Assembly (NCBI RefSeq): GCF_035510375.1
Contig: NZ_DATKHG010000003.1
Reading direction: 5' to 3' (one strand)
Length of the DNA: 64,000 nucleotides
From: Paenibacillus_I sp035510375
GTDB taxonomy: Bacteria > Bacillota > Bacilli > Paenibacillales > Paenibacillaceae
Positions 26,074 to 33,750 of this stretch are shown in pieces. A program made the position numbers and the translations under genes. The notes beneath the pieces were generated by a model, which was given only the letters and a program-made list of their open reading frames with translations, was not told the origin of the DNA and did no database searches. The first letter of the stretch is position 1; each line of letters starts with the position of its first letter.

Positions 26074-26102
26074 TTTACAGCCCCATTCGATCATGGTAAA
26101 CT
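26074..26102 (+). promoter_or_regulatory. Candidate promoter of the T-box-proBAC-mtnWXB operon
   Basis: TTTACA (26074-26079), a 17-bp spacer and TAAACT (26097-26102). If used, the transcript would begin near 26109 and carry the 66-bp dispersed hairpin element before the T-box. Confidence 0.45.
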
Positions 26103-26124
26103 TACGGTATCTTTAAACAACCGA

Positions 26125-26190
26125 AAATAATCCCCAAAAAGTGACGTGATGCTCTGCAGCTTGATCCGGTTACTTTTCGGGGATCCCATA
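26125..26190 (+). repeat. Dispersed hairpin element, copy 1 (66 bp)
   Basis: Begins AAATAATCCCC and ends GGGGATCCCATA. The arms ATCCCCAAAAAGTGA and TTACTTTTCGGGGAT are inverted repeats matching at 13 of 15 positions. It matches copy 2 (46929-46994) at 59 of 66 bases by eye, and both ends of copy 3 (61560-61712). It sits between the proB promoter and the T-box. No coding potential of note. Confidence 0.85.
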
Positions 26191-26204
26191 GGGATATGAA
26201 ACGT

Positions 26205-26430
26205 TGTGACGGGACTAGTACGTACGAGGCGCTTTGCGTGCAGAGAGTGGATTCCGAGGCTGCAAGAATCCATCGCGGGACCGTGCCGAACCCACCCCCG
26301 AACGGCCGGCGAGGAGCCGGACAGCGCCTGCTGTTATCAGGCCGGAAGCAGGATGATCTTTGCATCATCAATTAAGGTGGTACCGCGGAAGCCAGACTTT
26401 CGTCCTTTCATCAGGACGGAAGTCTTTTTT
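26205..26430 (+). promoter_or_regulatory. T-box riboswitch for proline, upstream of proB
   Basis: The T-box core AAGGTGGTACCGCGG (26374-26388), which pairs with the acceptor end of uncharged tRNA, is followed by an intrinsic terminator. Upstream lies a Stem I region (about 26205-26305) with the AGTA loop-E side, an AGAGAG block and a distal GCAAGA loop. On its 3' side GAA-CCC-A puts a CCC (Pro) triplet at 26291-26293 in the usual specifier setting. Uncharged tRNA-Pro should favour the antiterminator and switch on the operon. The proB context and the triplet agree. The rest of the 26046-26455 gap holds the promoter and the dispersed element. Confidence 0.92.
26394..26430 (+). terminator. T-box regulated terminator
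   Basis: AGACTT-CGTCCT pairs with AGGACG-AAGTCT across a short loop, followed by six T. Its left arm overlaps the sequence needed by the antiterminator, as expected for a T-box switch. Confidence 0.9.
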
Positions 26431-26455
26431 AATTTTGGAAGGTAGGGTTGCCGGA

Positions 26456-27559
26456 ATGGCCGAAGTCATCGTCGTCAAAATCGGCAGCAGCTCGCTCACA
26501 TCGGAGGAAGGCGGCCTGAACCGCGACCGGATCGGGTATTTCGCCGGAGAGCTGTCTGCGCTTATCAATCAGGGCCGCAAGGTGCTGCTGGTCACCTCCG
26601 GCGCCGTCGCCGCCGGTTTCAAGCGGATCGGCTATGCGGCGCGCCCCAAGCTGCTGCATGAGAAGCAGGCGGCCGCGGCCGTCGGCCAGGCGCTGCTGAT
26701 GCAGGCCTATCAGGAGGCGTTTGCCCGTTACGGCATCGGCGTTGCGCAAATCTTGCTCACGCGCGGCGATTTCTCCAACCGGAGCCGTATCCGGAACGCG
26801 CAAATGACGATCGAGGAGCTGCTGCGGCAGAACGTCCTCCCCATCGTCAACGAGAACGACACGGTTGTCGTCGACGAGCTGAAATTCGGCGACAACGATA
26901 CGCTGTCCGCGCTGGTCGCCAATCTCGTCAAGGCGCGGCTGCTGCTGATCCTGACCGATATCGAGGGACTTTACACCGCCGATCCGCGTAAAAATCCGGG
27001 CGCCGTCCGGATCGAACGGGTCACGCAAATATCGGAGGACATCATGGCGGTCGCAGGCGGCGCGGGCTCCACCGTCGGCACGGGCGGCATGCGCTCGAAA
27101 ATCGAGGCGGCGCGGATCGCGATGCGCGGCGGCGTGTCCGCTTTCATCGGCAGGGCGACCGAGCCGGGGGATATCGCGGCCGGCGCCCTTGGACGCGGCA
27201 GAGGAACCTATTTCGAGACGAGCGGGCACAGCTTGTCGATGAAAAAGCAATGGCTCGGGTTTCACTCAAGCCCGCAGGGCAAAATCACCGTCGACGCCGG
27301 CGCCGAATCGGCCTTGCACGCCGGAGGCAAAAGTCTCCTCCCCGCCGGCATCCGGACGGTGGAGGGCGAGTTCCATCCCGGCGACGTCGTCGAGGTGGTC
27401 AACGAGCGCGGCGAAACGGTCGGCCGGGGCGTCGTCAACTACGCCGCCTGGCAGATCAAGGCGGTCGCCGGCCTCGGCACGGAGGAAGTGCGCAAGCGCG
27501 TCGACGTCGCGCGCATCGAAGTGATACACCGGGACGAATGGGTTACGTTAAAAAGCTGA
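26456..27559 (+). CDS. proB: Glutamate 5-kinase
   Basis: A 367-residue enzyme, as in E. coli, that phosphorylates glutamate in the first step of proline synthesis. An amino-acid-kinase domain ('VVKIGSSSLTSEEG' at the N-terminus, 'PIVNENDTV', 'KFGDNDTLSALVA') is followed by a C-terminal PUA domain (from about residue 275). The start was placed at the ATG 26456, giving 'MAEVIVVKIG'. It is the first gene after the proline T-box. Feedback by proline through the kinase domain is expected from the family. Confidence 0.96.
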   Translation: MAEVIVVKIGSSSLTSEEGGLNRDRIGYFAGELSALINQGRKVLLVTSGAVAAGFKRIGYAARPKLLHEKQAAAAVGQALLMQAYQEAFARYGIGVAQILLTRGDFSNRSRIRNAQMTIEELLRQNVLPIVNENDTVVVDELKFGDNDTLSALVANLVKARLLLILTDIEGLYTADPRKNPGAVRIERVTQISEDIMAVAGGAGSTVGTGGMRSKIEAARIAMRGGVSAFIGRATEPGDIAAGALGRGRGTYFETSGHSLSMKKQWLGFHSSPQGKITVDAGAESALHAGGKSLLPAGIRTVEGEFHPGDVVEVVNERGETVGRGVVNYAAWQIKAVAGLGTEEVRKRVDVARIEVIHRDEWVTLKS

Positions 27560-27576
27560 CGGGAGGCTGAATCCGA

Positions 27577-28845
27577 ATGAAGGAAGCTAAAGCTGCAGCG
27601 AGCGAAGTAAAGGAAAAGGCGCTGCGCGCCAAATCGGCGGCAGGCGCCATGAACCGGCTGACAACGGAGCAAAAGAACGGGGCGCTGCTCCGGATGGCGG
27701 ACGCGCTGATCGCGTCGTCCGCTTCGATCTTGGAGGCGAATGAGCGGGACTTGCGGCGCGGCCGCGAGAACGGCACAAGCGCCTCCCTGCTCGACCGGCT
27801 GGCCTTGAACGAAAGCCGGATCGCCGGCATGGCAGACGGACTGCGCCAAATCGCGGAGCTGCCCGACCCGGTCGGCGACAAGCTCGTGTCGTTCAGCCGC
27901 CCCAACGGGCTGCTCGTCGAGCAGGTCCGCGTGCCGCTCGGCGTGATCGGCATGATCTACGAGGCCAGGCCGAATGTGACGGTCGACGCCGCCGGGCTCT
28001 GCCTGAAAACCGGCAACGCGGTCGTGCTGCGCGGCGGTTCGGCCGCGATCGAATCGAACAAGCGGATCGTGGAGATTTTGCACGGGGCGCTGTCTGAAAC
28101 GGCGATGCCTCCGGAGGCGCTTCAATTAATTGAGGATTCGGACCGGAAATCGGTCGATGAGATGCTGAAGCTGAACGGCCTGCTGGATGTCGTCATTCCA
28201 CGGGGCGGCGCGGCGTTGATCCGCAATGTTGTGGAAAATGCCACCGTGCCCGTCATCGAGACCGGCGCCGGCATCTGCCACACATTCGTCGACGAAAGCG
28301 CCGACGCCGGCATGGCGGCCGACATCGCGCACAACGCCAAGGTGCAGCGCCCTTCGGTTTGCAACGCGATGGAAACGCTGCTCGTTCACCGCGCTTTTGC
28401 GGGCCGTCACCTGCCGGCCATTGCCGGCAGGCTGCTGGAGGCCGGGGTCGAGCTGCGCGGCTGTCCCGAAACGCGCGCGCTGCTGGCGGAGGCCAAGCCC
28501 GTATCGGACGACGACTACGCAACGGAATATAACGATTATATTCTGAACATAAGGATCGTCGGGAGCCTCGATGAAGCGCTGGCCCATATCGAGCGGTTCG
28601 GCACGAAGCATTCGGAGTGCATCGTCACCGCAGACCGGGCGAGCGCCGAGCGTTTCCTGCAGGAGGTGGACGCGGCGGCCGTCTACCATAACGCCTCCAC
28701 CCGCTTCACCGACGGCTTCGAGTTCGGCTTCGGCGCAGAGATCGGCATCAGCACGCAAAAGCTTCATGCGCGGGGTCCGATGGGCTTGCCCGCCCTCACC
28801 TCGACCAAATACCGGATTTACGGCAGCGGACAGGTCCGCGGATAG
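27577..28845 (+). CDS. proA: Gamma-glutamyl phosphate reductase
   Basis: A 422-residue NADPH-dependent aldehyde dehydrogenase-fold enzyme, second step of proline synthesis. The catalytic Cys is in 'QRPSVCNAMETLL'; 'GVIGMIYEARPNVTVDAA' and 'ALTSTKYRIYGSGQ' are family phrases. It begins 17 bp after proB behind GGGAGG. Confidence 0.96.
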   Translation: MKEAKAAASEVKEKALRAKSAAGAMNRLTTEQKNGALLRMADALIASSASILEANERDLRRGRENGTSASLLDRLALNESRIAGMADGLRQIAELPDPVGDKLVSFSRPNGLLVEQVRVPLGVIGMIYEARPNVTVDAAGLCLKTGNAVVLRGGSAAIESNKRIVEILHGALSETAMPPEALQLIEDSDRKSVDEMLKLNGLLDVVIPRGGAALIRNVVENATVPVIETGAGICHTFVDESADAGMAADIAHNAKVQRPSVCNAMETLLVHRAFAGRHLPAIAGRLLEAGVELRGCPETRALLAEAKPVSDDDYATEYNDYILNIRIVGSLDEALAHIERFGTKHSECIVTADRASAERFLQEVDAAAVYHNASTRFTDGFEFGFGAEIGISTQKLHARGPMGLPALTSTKYRIYGSGQVRG

Positions 28846-28860
28846 GAGATGACTTTTACC

Positions 28861-29739
28861 ATGTCACAGGAGAGAGACGCAACCGCGGCGGCGGTCGCGG
28901 ATATGCGCTGTTGCTTTTACGGCGCCGGCTCGATGGCCGAAGCGATCGTTCGCGGCCTGCTGGGCGAAGGCCTTGCCCGGCCGGAGCGGATCGGCGTCAT
29001 TAACCGGTCCAACGTCGACCGGCTGAGCGAGCTTCGCGAACAATACGGCGTCGAAGCGCCTTCCGGAGAAGCGGACAAAAATCGCCTGCTTGCGGAGGCG
29101 GACGTCATTTTCTTATGCATGAAGCCGAAGGACGCGGACGCCGCGCTGCGCGGCCTGTCCGCCCTCGTCTCGGAGAAGCAGCTGCTCGTCTCCGTCATCG
29201 CCGGCCTGTCGACCGCCACGATCGGCAAGCTGATCGGCAAGCCGGTCGCCATCGTTCGCACGATGCCCAACACGTCGAGCACGATCGGGCTCGGCGCGAC
29301 CGGCCTTTGCTGCAACGCATTCGTGACCGCCTCGCAGCAGGCAACGGCCGAGGCGCTCTTCCGCGCCGTCGGCATCACGACGGTGGTCGAGGAGCCGCTG
29401 ATCGATGCGGTAACCGGCTTGTCGGGCAGCGGCCCGGCTTACATTTACTACGTCATGGAAGCGATGATCGAAGCCGGCATGCGGCTCGGCCTGTCGCCGG
29501 AGGCGTCGCAGGAGCTGACGGTTCAGACCGTGCTCGGCGCCGCCTCGATGGTCAAGGCTACGGGCGAAGCGCCCGCCGAGCTCAGGCGCAAGGTTACGTC
29601 GCCAGGCGGCACGACGCAGGCCGCGGTTGAACTGTTGAACGACAAGCAAGTGTCCGAAACGCTGGTGCGCGCCGTTCTTCGGGCGGCGGAACGCGCCGGC
29701 GAGCTGGGCGCCGCTTTGGAGAGGAGCACGATATCATGA
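28861..29739 (+). CDS. proC: Pyrroline-5-carboxylate reductase
   Basis: A 292-residue Rossmann-fold reductase that makes proline from pyrroline-5-carboxylate. The NAD(P) loop is 'CCFYGAGSMAEAIVRGL'; the C-terminal helix bundle has 'DAVTGLSGSGPAYIYYVMEA' and 'KVTSPGGTTQAAVE'. The ATG at 28861 was chosen because AGGAG lies 12 bases upstream; the in-frame ATG at 28849 directly abuts that site. An unusual 15-residue polar leader precedes the Rossmann strand. Its stop overlaps the mtnW start (ATGA, 29736-29739). Confidence 0.95.
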   Translation: MSQERDATAAAVADMRCCFYGAGSMAEAIVRGLLGEGLARPERIGVINRSNVDRLSELREQYGVEAPSGEADKNRLLAEADVIFLCMKPKDADAALRGLSALVSEKQLLVSVIAGLSTATIGKLIGKPVAIVRTMPNTSSTIGLGATGLCCNAFVTASQQATAEALFRAVGITTVVEEPLIDAVTGLSGSGPAYIYYVMEAMIEAGMRLGLSPEASQELTVQTVLGAASMVKATGEAPAELRRKVTSPGGTTQAAVELLNDKQVSETLVRAVLRAAERAGELGAALERSTIS

Positions 29740-30971
29740 GCGACAACGGCAATGCCTATTGCCGCGCAACGTACCGCTGCTTTGACGACAAGGCGGATTT
29801 CGGCAAGAAAGCGGCGTCCATCGCCATCGGCCTGACGGTCGGGAGCTGGACCGAGCTGCCCGAGGCGAAGAAAGCAGAGATGGAGAAGCATCTCGGCAAG
29901 GTCGTCTCCGTTACCGAATACGAGGCCGGCCGGCCGCCGACCGGCGAACGTTGCGCCGATATCGTGATCGATTATCCGGACGTCAATTTCAGCCGCGACA
30001 TCCCCGCCCTGCTCGTTACCGTTTTCGGCAAGCTGTCGATGGACGGCAGGATCAAGCTGCTCGATCTGGACGTGTCCGAAGGCTTCCGGTCCGCTTTCCC
30101 GGGTCCGCGGTTCGGCGTCCAAGGTGTGCGGGATTTGCTCGGCGTGCATGACCGGCCGCTGCTCATGAGCATTTTCAAATCGGTCATCGGCCACGATCTG
30201 TCCGGCCTGAAGGAACAGTTTTACCGCCAGGCGCTCGGCGGCGTCGATCTGATCAAGGACGACGAAATATTGTTCGAGAATCCGCTCACGCCGCTCGAGA
30301 AGCGGATCGAAACCTGCATGGCCGCGGCCCGGGAAGCGCTGGCCGAGACCGGCCAGAAGCTGCTGTACGCCGTTAACCTGACCGGCCCGACGTTCAAGCT
30401 TGCCGATAACGCCAGGCGCGCGGTCGCCGCGGGCGCGAATGCGCTGCTGTTCAACGTGCTTGCCTACGGCTACGACGCGCTGTATGAGCTCAGCCGCGAT
30501 CCCGGCATCAACATCCCGATCGTCGCGCACCCGGCCATGGCGGGCGCCTTTTATCCGTCGCCGCATTACGGCATCGCCGCCCCGCTGCTGCTCGGCAAGC
30601 TGATGCGGCTGGCCGGCGCGGATCTCGTGCTGTTCCCTTCCCCTTACGGCTCGGTTGTCATGCCGAAGGAAGAAAACCTTGCCGTGAGGGACGCCCTGTT
30701 GGATGAAAGCGTGTCGGGACGGACAAGCTTCCCCGTGCCGTCTGCGGGCATTCACCCGGGCCTTGTGCCGCTGATCCTGAAGGATTTCGGCAAGGAGGTC
30801 GTCGTGAACGCAGGCGGCGGCGTGCACGGCCATCCGCTCGGTACGGCCGCCGGCGGACAGGCGTTCAGGCAGGCGATCGAGGCCACACTGAACGGAGAGC
30901 CGCTGCGCCACGCCGCGCTGCGCCACGAAGCGCTGCGCGAGGCAATCGAAGCGTGGGGGGTTCGGGAATGA
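29736..30971 (+). CDS. mtnW: 2,3-diketo-5-methylthiopentyl-1-phosphate enolase (RuBisCO-like)
   Basis: A 411-residue RuBisCO-like protein of methionine salvage. It tautomerises the diketone into the enol phosphate used by MtnX. 'GGVDLIKDDEILFENP' contains the Lys that is carbamylated in the family and the metal-binding Asp/Glu; 'HPAMAGAFYPSP' and 'NAGGGVHGHPLGTAAGG' form the phosphate loops. Its ATG overlaps the proC stop by 4 bp and its Shine-Dalgarno (GAGAGGAG) lies inside proC. Translation is therefore tied to the proline genes, which is not the B. subtilis arrangement. Confidence 0.95.
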   Translation: MSDNGNAYCRATYRCFDDKADFGKKAASIAIGLTVGSWTELPEAKKAEMEKHLGKVVSVTEYEAGRPPTGERCADIVIDYPDVNFSRDIPALLVTVFGKLSMDGRIKLLDLDVSEGFRSAFPGPRFGVQGVRDLLGVHDRPLLMSIFKSVIGHDLSGLKEQFYRQALGGVDLIKDDEILFENPLTPLEKRIETCMAAAREALAETGQKLLYAVNLTGPTFKLADNARRAVAAGANALLFNVLAYGYDALYELSRDPGINIPIVAHPAMAGAFYPSPHYGIAAPLLLGKLMRLAGADLVLFPSPYGSVVMPKEENLAVRDALLDESVSGRTSFPVPSAGIHPGLVPLILKDFGKEVVVNAGGGVHGHPLGTAAGGQAFRQAIEATLNGEPLRHAALRHEALREAIEAWGVRE

Positions 30972-31642
30972 CGGACGGCAAAGCACGCGTCATCTTCTGC
31001 GATTTCGACGGTACGATTACCGTCAACGACAACATCGTCGCGATTATCCGTCACTTCAATCCCGACGGCTGGGAAGCGATCGTCGACGACATCGTTGCGC
31101 AGCGCAAAACGATCCGCGAAGGCGTCGGCGAGCTTTTCCGTCTGCTGCCGGCTTCGATGCAGAAAGAGGTCGTCGAGTACGCGATCGGCAACGCCGTCAT
31201 TCGCGAAGGGTTCGCGGAACTGCTTCGCTTCTGCCGGTATGAATCGGTCGAGTTTTATGTCACAAGCGGCGGAATCGACTTTTTCGTCTATCCCCTGCTT
31301 GAGCGTTTCGGCATTCCGCGGGATCATATTTACTGCAACGCCAGCGATTTCACCGGCGAGCGGATCGAAATATTGTGGCCGCACCCGTGCGACGAGCATT
31401 GCGCGAACGATTGCGGGATGTGCAAAACGACGATCATGCGCCGTTTTCCGGCCGACCGGTACGAGCGTATTCTGATCGGCGACAGCGTCACCGATTTTGA
31501 AGGCGCGAAGCAGGCGGACGTCGTATTCGCCCGCTCCCACCTGATCGACAAATGCGAGGAGCTTGGCGTCCCTTGCCTCCCCTACGAATCATTCTATGAC
31601 GTAATCGACGCCTTGGAAGAAAGGACGGCTGCCTCCACATGA
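30968..31642 (+). CDS. mtnX: 2-hydroxy-3-keto-5-methylthiopentenyl-1-phosphate phosphatase
   Basis: A 224-residue HAD-type phosphatase that makes the acireductone for MtnD. The DxD motif is in 'FCDFDGTITVNDN'; the C-terminal Asp pair is in 'LIGDSVTDFEGAKQADVVFA'; 'CANDCGMCKTTIM' is a Cys-rich cap phrase seen in MtnX. ATGA overlap with mtnW at the start and with mtnB at the end. Confidence 0.94.
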   Translation: MTDGKARVIFCDFDGTITVNDNIVAIIRHFNPDGWEAIVDDIVAQRKTIREGVGELFRLLPASMQKEVVEYAIGNAVIREGFAELLRFCRYESVEFYVTSGGIDFFVYPLLERFGIPRDHIYCNASDFTGERIEILWPHPCDEHCANDCGMCKTTIMRRFPADRYERILIGDSVTDFEGAKQADVVFARSHLIDKCEELGVPCLPYESFYDVIDALEERTAAST

Positions 31643-32292
31643 GCTTTCAACTGATCACAACCGAAGACAAAGCCCGCGCGCTGGGCGAGCTCCGCGAGAT
31701 CAAATCGCTGTTCGCGTCCCGGGGCTGGTTCGCCGGTACGAGCGGCAATCTGTCAATCCGGGTCGGCGACTACTCGCCGGAGCAGTTCCATTTCGCCGTT
31801 ACGGCGAGCGGCAAGGACAAGTCGAAAGAAACGCCCGAGGACTTCCTGTTCGTCGACCAGGACGGCAAGCCCGCCGAAGCGACGAAGCTGAAGCCTTCGG
31901 CCGAGACGCTGATCCACTGCGAGATATACAGGCAGACGGGCTGCGGCGCCATTTTCCACGTGCATACGGTGTTCAACAACATCGTCTCGGAACGGTTCCG
32001 GGAACGCCGCTCGGTGCCGGTCGACGGCGTCGAGCTGATTAAAGCGTTCAACATTTGGGAAGAAGAGGCGAACATCGACATTCCGATCGTCTCCAATTTC
32101 GCCGAAATCCCGCGGATCGTGCCTGAAGTCGTCGAGCGGCTGGATGCGCGCATTCCCGGCATTCTGCTGCGCAAGCACGGCATCTATGCCTGGGGGGCCA
32201 ACGCCTTCGAGGCGAAGCGCCATATCGAAGCGTTTGAGTTTTTGTTCGAGTACGTATACCGCTGGGAGCTGCTGAACGTTCACGGGAAGTAA
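31639..32292 (+). CDS. mtnB: Methylthioribulose-1-phosphate dehydratase
   Basis: A 217-residue class II aldolase-fold zinc enzyme of methionine salvage. 'GWFAGTSGNLSIR' near the N-terminus, the zinc histidines in 'IFHVHTVFNN' and 'LLRKHGIYAWG', and the catalytic Glu region 'KPSAETLIHCEIYRQ' are all present. It overlaps mtnX by 4 bp. It is the last recognisable gene of the operon; mtnD, which follows in B. subtilis, is absent here. Confidence 0.94.
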   Translation: MSFQLITTEDKARALGELREIKSLFASRGWFAGTSGNLSIRVGDYSPEQFHFAVTASGKDKSKETPEDFLFVDQDGKPAEATKLKPSAETLIHCEIYRQTGCGAIFHVHTVFNNIVSERFRERRSVPVDGVELIKAFNIWEEEANIDIPIVSNFAEIPRIVPEVVERLDARIPGILLRKHGIYAWGANAFEAKRHIEAFEFLFEYVYRWELLNVHGK

Positions 32293-32373
32293 CGCCTTGG
32301 CGCGCGGCGCGCGTTGCATCACGGTGCTGCACGGCGGCTGCCGGAACGTACGATATTCGCTGGTTGAAATGTA

Positions 32374-32421
32374 CGAAGGCCGGGACGGCCGCCGCATACG
32401 GCGCGCGCCTCCCGGCCTTCG
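32374..32421 (+). terminator. Long stem-loop after mtnB, probable terminator
   Basis: CGAAGGCCGGGA (32374-32385) and TCCCGGCCTTCG (32410-32421) are perfect 12-bp inverted repeats. Only two T follow, so termination may be incomplete or the hairpin may protect the 3' end. Confidence 0.5.
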
Positions 32422-32463
32422 TTGCGGCCTGGGTTCGGGATCGGTCTGCGCCATGCCATTCGG

Positions 32464-32494
32464 TTGACCTTGCCGTTACGGCAAGGTTTACAAT
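32464..32494 (+). promoter_or_regulatory. MerR-type promoter with perfect operator
   Basis: TTGACC (32464-32469), a 19-bp spacer and TACAAT (32489-32494). The over-long spacer is the hallmark of promoters controlled by MerR-family regulators. It is filled by a perfect dyad, arms ACCTTGCCG and CGGCAAGGT around TTA (32467-32487), resembling the CueR/SoxR class of operators. A GGGAGG site and the ATG of the MerR remnant follow within 20 bp. Confidence 0.75.
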
Positions 32495-32512
32495 CATAAC
32501 GGGAGGGATACG

Positions 32513-32749
32513 ATGCGCATTCATGAAGCGGCCGCAATGGTCGGCATCACACCGAGGGCAATCCGTTTCTACGAGGAGGCGCGGTGCGGCGCTCCATGGC
32601 GGCTGTCAGACCCATGGCGTTCACAACCGGCACCTGCCGGGAAAATTCCGCATGAGACCGGTCGTATCCCGCCCTCAGCCCCTTTTGTTCGCTTTTATTT
32701 GCCCGAAAGCGGACATTTCCCTCACTCAGAGGGATTCCAGGTTTCTTGA
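32513..32749 (+). pseudogene. MerR-family regulator, N-terminal remnant
   Basis: The first 23 codons read 'MRIHEAAAMVGITPRAIRFY' plus EEA, a canonical MerR helix-turn-helix start. After that the frame runs on for 55 codons with no similarity to a MerR wing, hook or effector domain. A MerR protein needs at least 70 residues for its DNA-binding domain and about 110 or more in all. The promoter, Shine-Dalgarno and start are intact, so the break at about 32582 looks recent, probably by deletion or rearrangement rather than point decay. Confidence 0.7.
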
Positions 32750-32988
32750 GAGGTGAAATTCCATCCGAGGGCCGGAAAATACCTCTCTCATCACCGATCC
32801 CCTGCTATTTCTTTTCTGAGGCAGGAATTTTCCCGTTCTCAAAGCTATTTTCCAGTGTCGTGTAATCCGGAAGACCACCGAGAGCCTAAAACTGCTCCCT
32901 CAGCATCTTTCCGTCTCCGCGCCGGCTCTGAGGGAGCAAAATTTACGCCCTCGCGCATACGCCCGCCCCCATTGGATCTGTAATCGTA
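32583..32988. other. Hairpin-rich, lower-GC non-coding stretch between MerR remnant and dnaD
   Basis: No gene seen. It contains degenerate motifs of the type CTGAGG-CAGGAATTTTCC and CCTCTCTCA in both orientations. The best stem-loop pairs GCTCCCTCAG (32894-32903) with CTGAGGGAGC (32928-32937), a perfect 10-bp stem. Composition differs from the coding neighbours. Confidence 0.55.
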
Positions 32989-33026
32989 AAAAAGCCGAGC
33001 CGCCCTTGGGGACGCTCAGCTTTTTC
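32989..33026 (-). terminator. Terminator overlapping the end of dnaD
   Basis: AAAAAGCTGAGC and GCTCGGCTTTTTT pair on the minus strand around a loop rich in C and G, with a run of T after the stem. The dnaD stop TGA (33016-33018) lies inside the first arm. Confidence 0.8.
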
Positions 33027-33720
33027 CTCCGTTGCGGAAACGCCCGGCGTGCGCGCGCGCTTCCTCCACATTCGTCACGCGGTTCCGGCTCCACTCAAGC
33101 AGGATTCGGTCGATATACCGAAAATGCAGCTTGCCCGCGAACACCGCTTCCTTCAAAGCGAAGCGGATCAGCTCCTCCGGGTAACGATCCGTGTCGAGCC
33201 AGCCTCCGATCGTTTCCAGCTCCATCGGCGAGAGCGGCCTGCCGAATTCCTGCTCGAACACCGAGAAAACATCCTGCGCGGACGGTTTGCGCGCCGGCTC
33301 GTCAAAGCCCGAGGCGGACGGCCCCGCTGCCGGCATCTGCGTCCCCCGCCCCGCGAAGGCCACCATCCATTCAGCCGTCTTCACAATCCAGCCGTGCCAG
33401 TTGTATACCTCAGACTGCACGCCCGATACCGGATCGAACAGCTCGTCGATCGTCAGCAGCTTTTCCTTGAGCAGCTTCTGCAGCATCTGCCCGACGGCCT
33501 TGCCGCCGATCCCCATAACCTCGCCGAGCTGCTCGGGCGTGGGAAAGCCGTTGTTCTCGGCCTGCCGGTACACCGCCAGCTGGATCAGCAGCACGAGCTC
33601 GGAATCCGTCAAGCCGAGACGCCTGTAGCCGCGCAGGAGCGGCGCCGGGAGGTAGACGCCTCCCTCCGCCATCGCGGCCGCAACGCCCCGTACAAACGGC
33701 TCGCGTTCCATATCCTTCAT
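33016..33720 (-). CDS. dnaD: DnaD-family replication initiation protein
   Basis: A 234-residue protein with an N-terminal winged-helix part ('YRRLGLTDSELVLLIQLAVY', 'PTPEQLGEVMGIGGKAV') and a C-terminal DnaD/DnaB2 domain ('VFSVFEQEFGRPLSPMELET', 'RFALKEAVFAGKLHFRYIDR'). The YxxxIxxxW-type end 'RYIDRILLEWSRNRVTN' is clear. DnaD helps load the replicative helicase at oriC and restart sites. The ATG at 33718-33720 follows GGAAGGGAAGGA. It stands alone here, not beside nth as in B. subtilis. Confidence 0.92.
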   Translation of the reverse strand: MKDMEREPFVRGVAAAMAEGGVYLPAPLLRGYRRLGLTDSELVLLIQLAVYRQAENNGFPTPEQLGEVMGIGGKAVGQMLQKLLKEKLLTIDELFDPVSGVQSEVYNWHGWIVKTAEWMVAFAGRGTQMPAAGPSASGFDEPARKPSAQDVFSVFEQEFGRPLSPMELETIGGWLDTDRYPEELIRFALKEAVFAGKLHFRYIDRILLEWSRNRVTNVEEARAHAGRFRNGGKS

Positions 33721-33750
33721 TCCTTCCCTTCCTCCCTCCCTCCCTCCGGG

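Noticed and set aside
29523..30986. Minus-strand frame of 487 codons opposite mtnW and proC
   Set aside because: Composition is that of an antisense shadow; mtnW on the plus strand has intact catalytic motifs.
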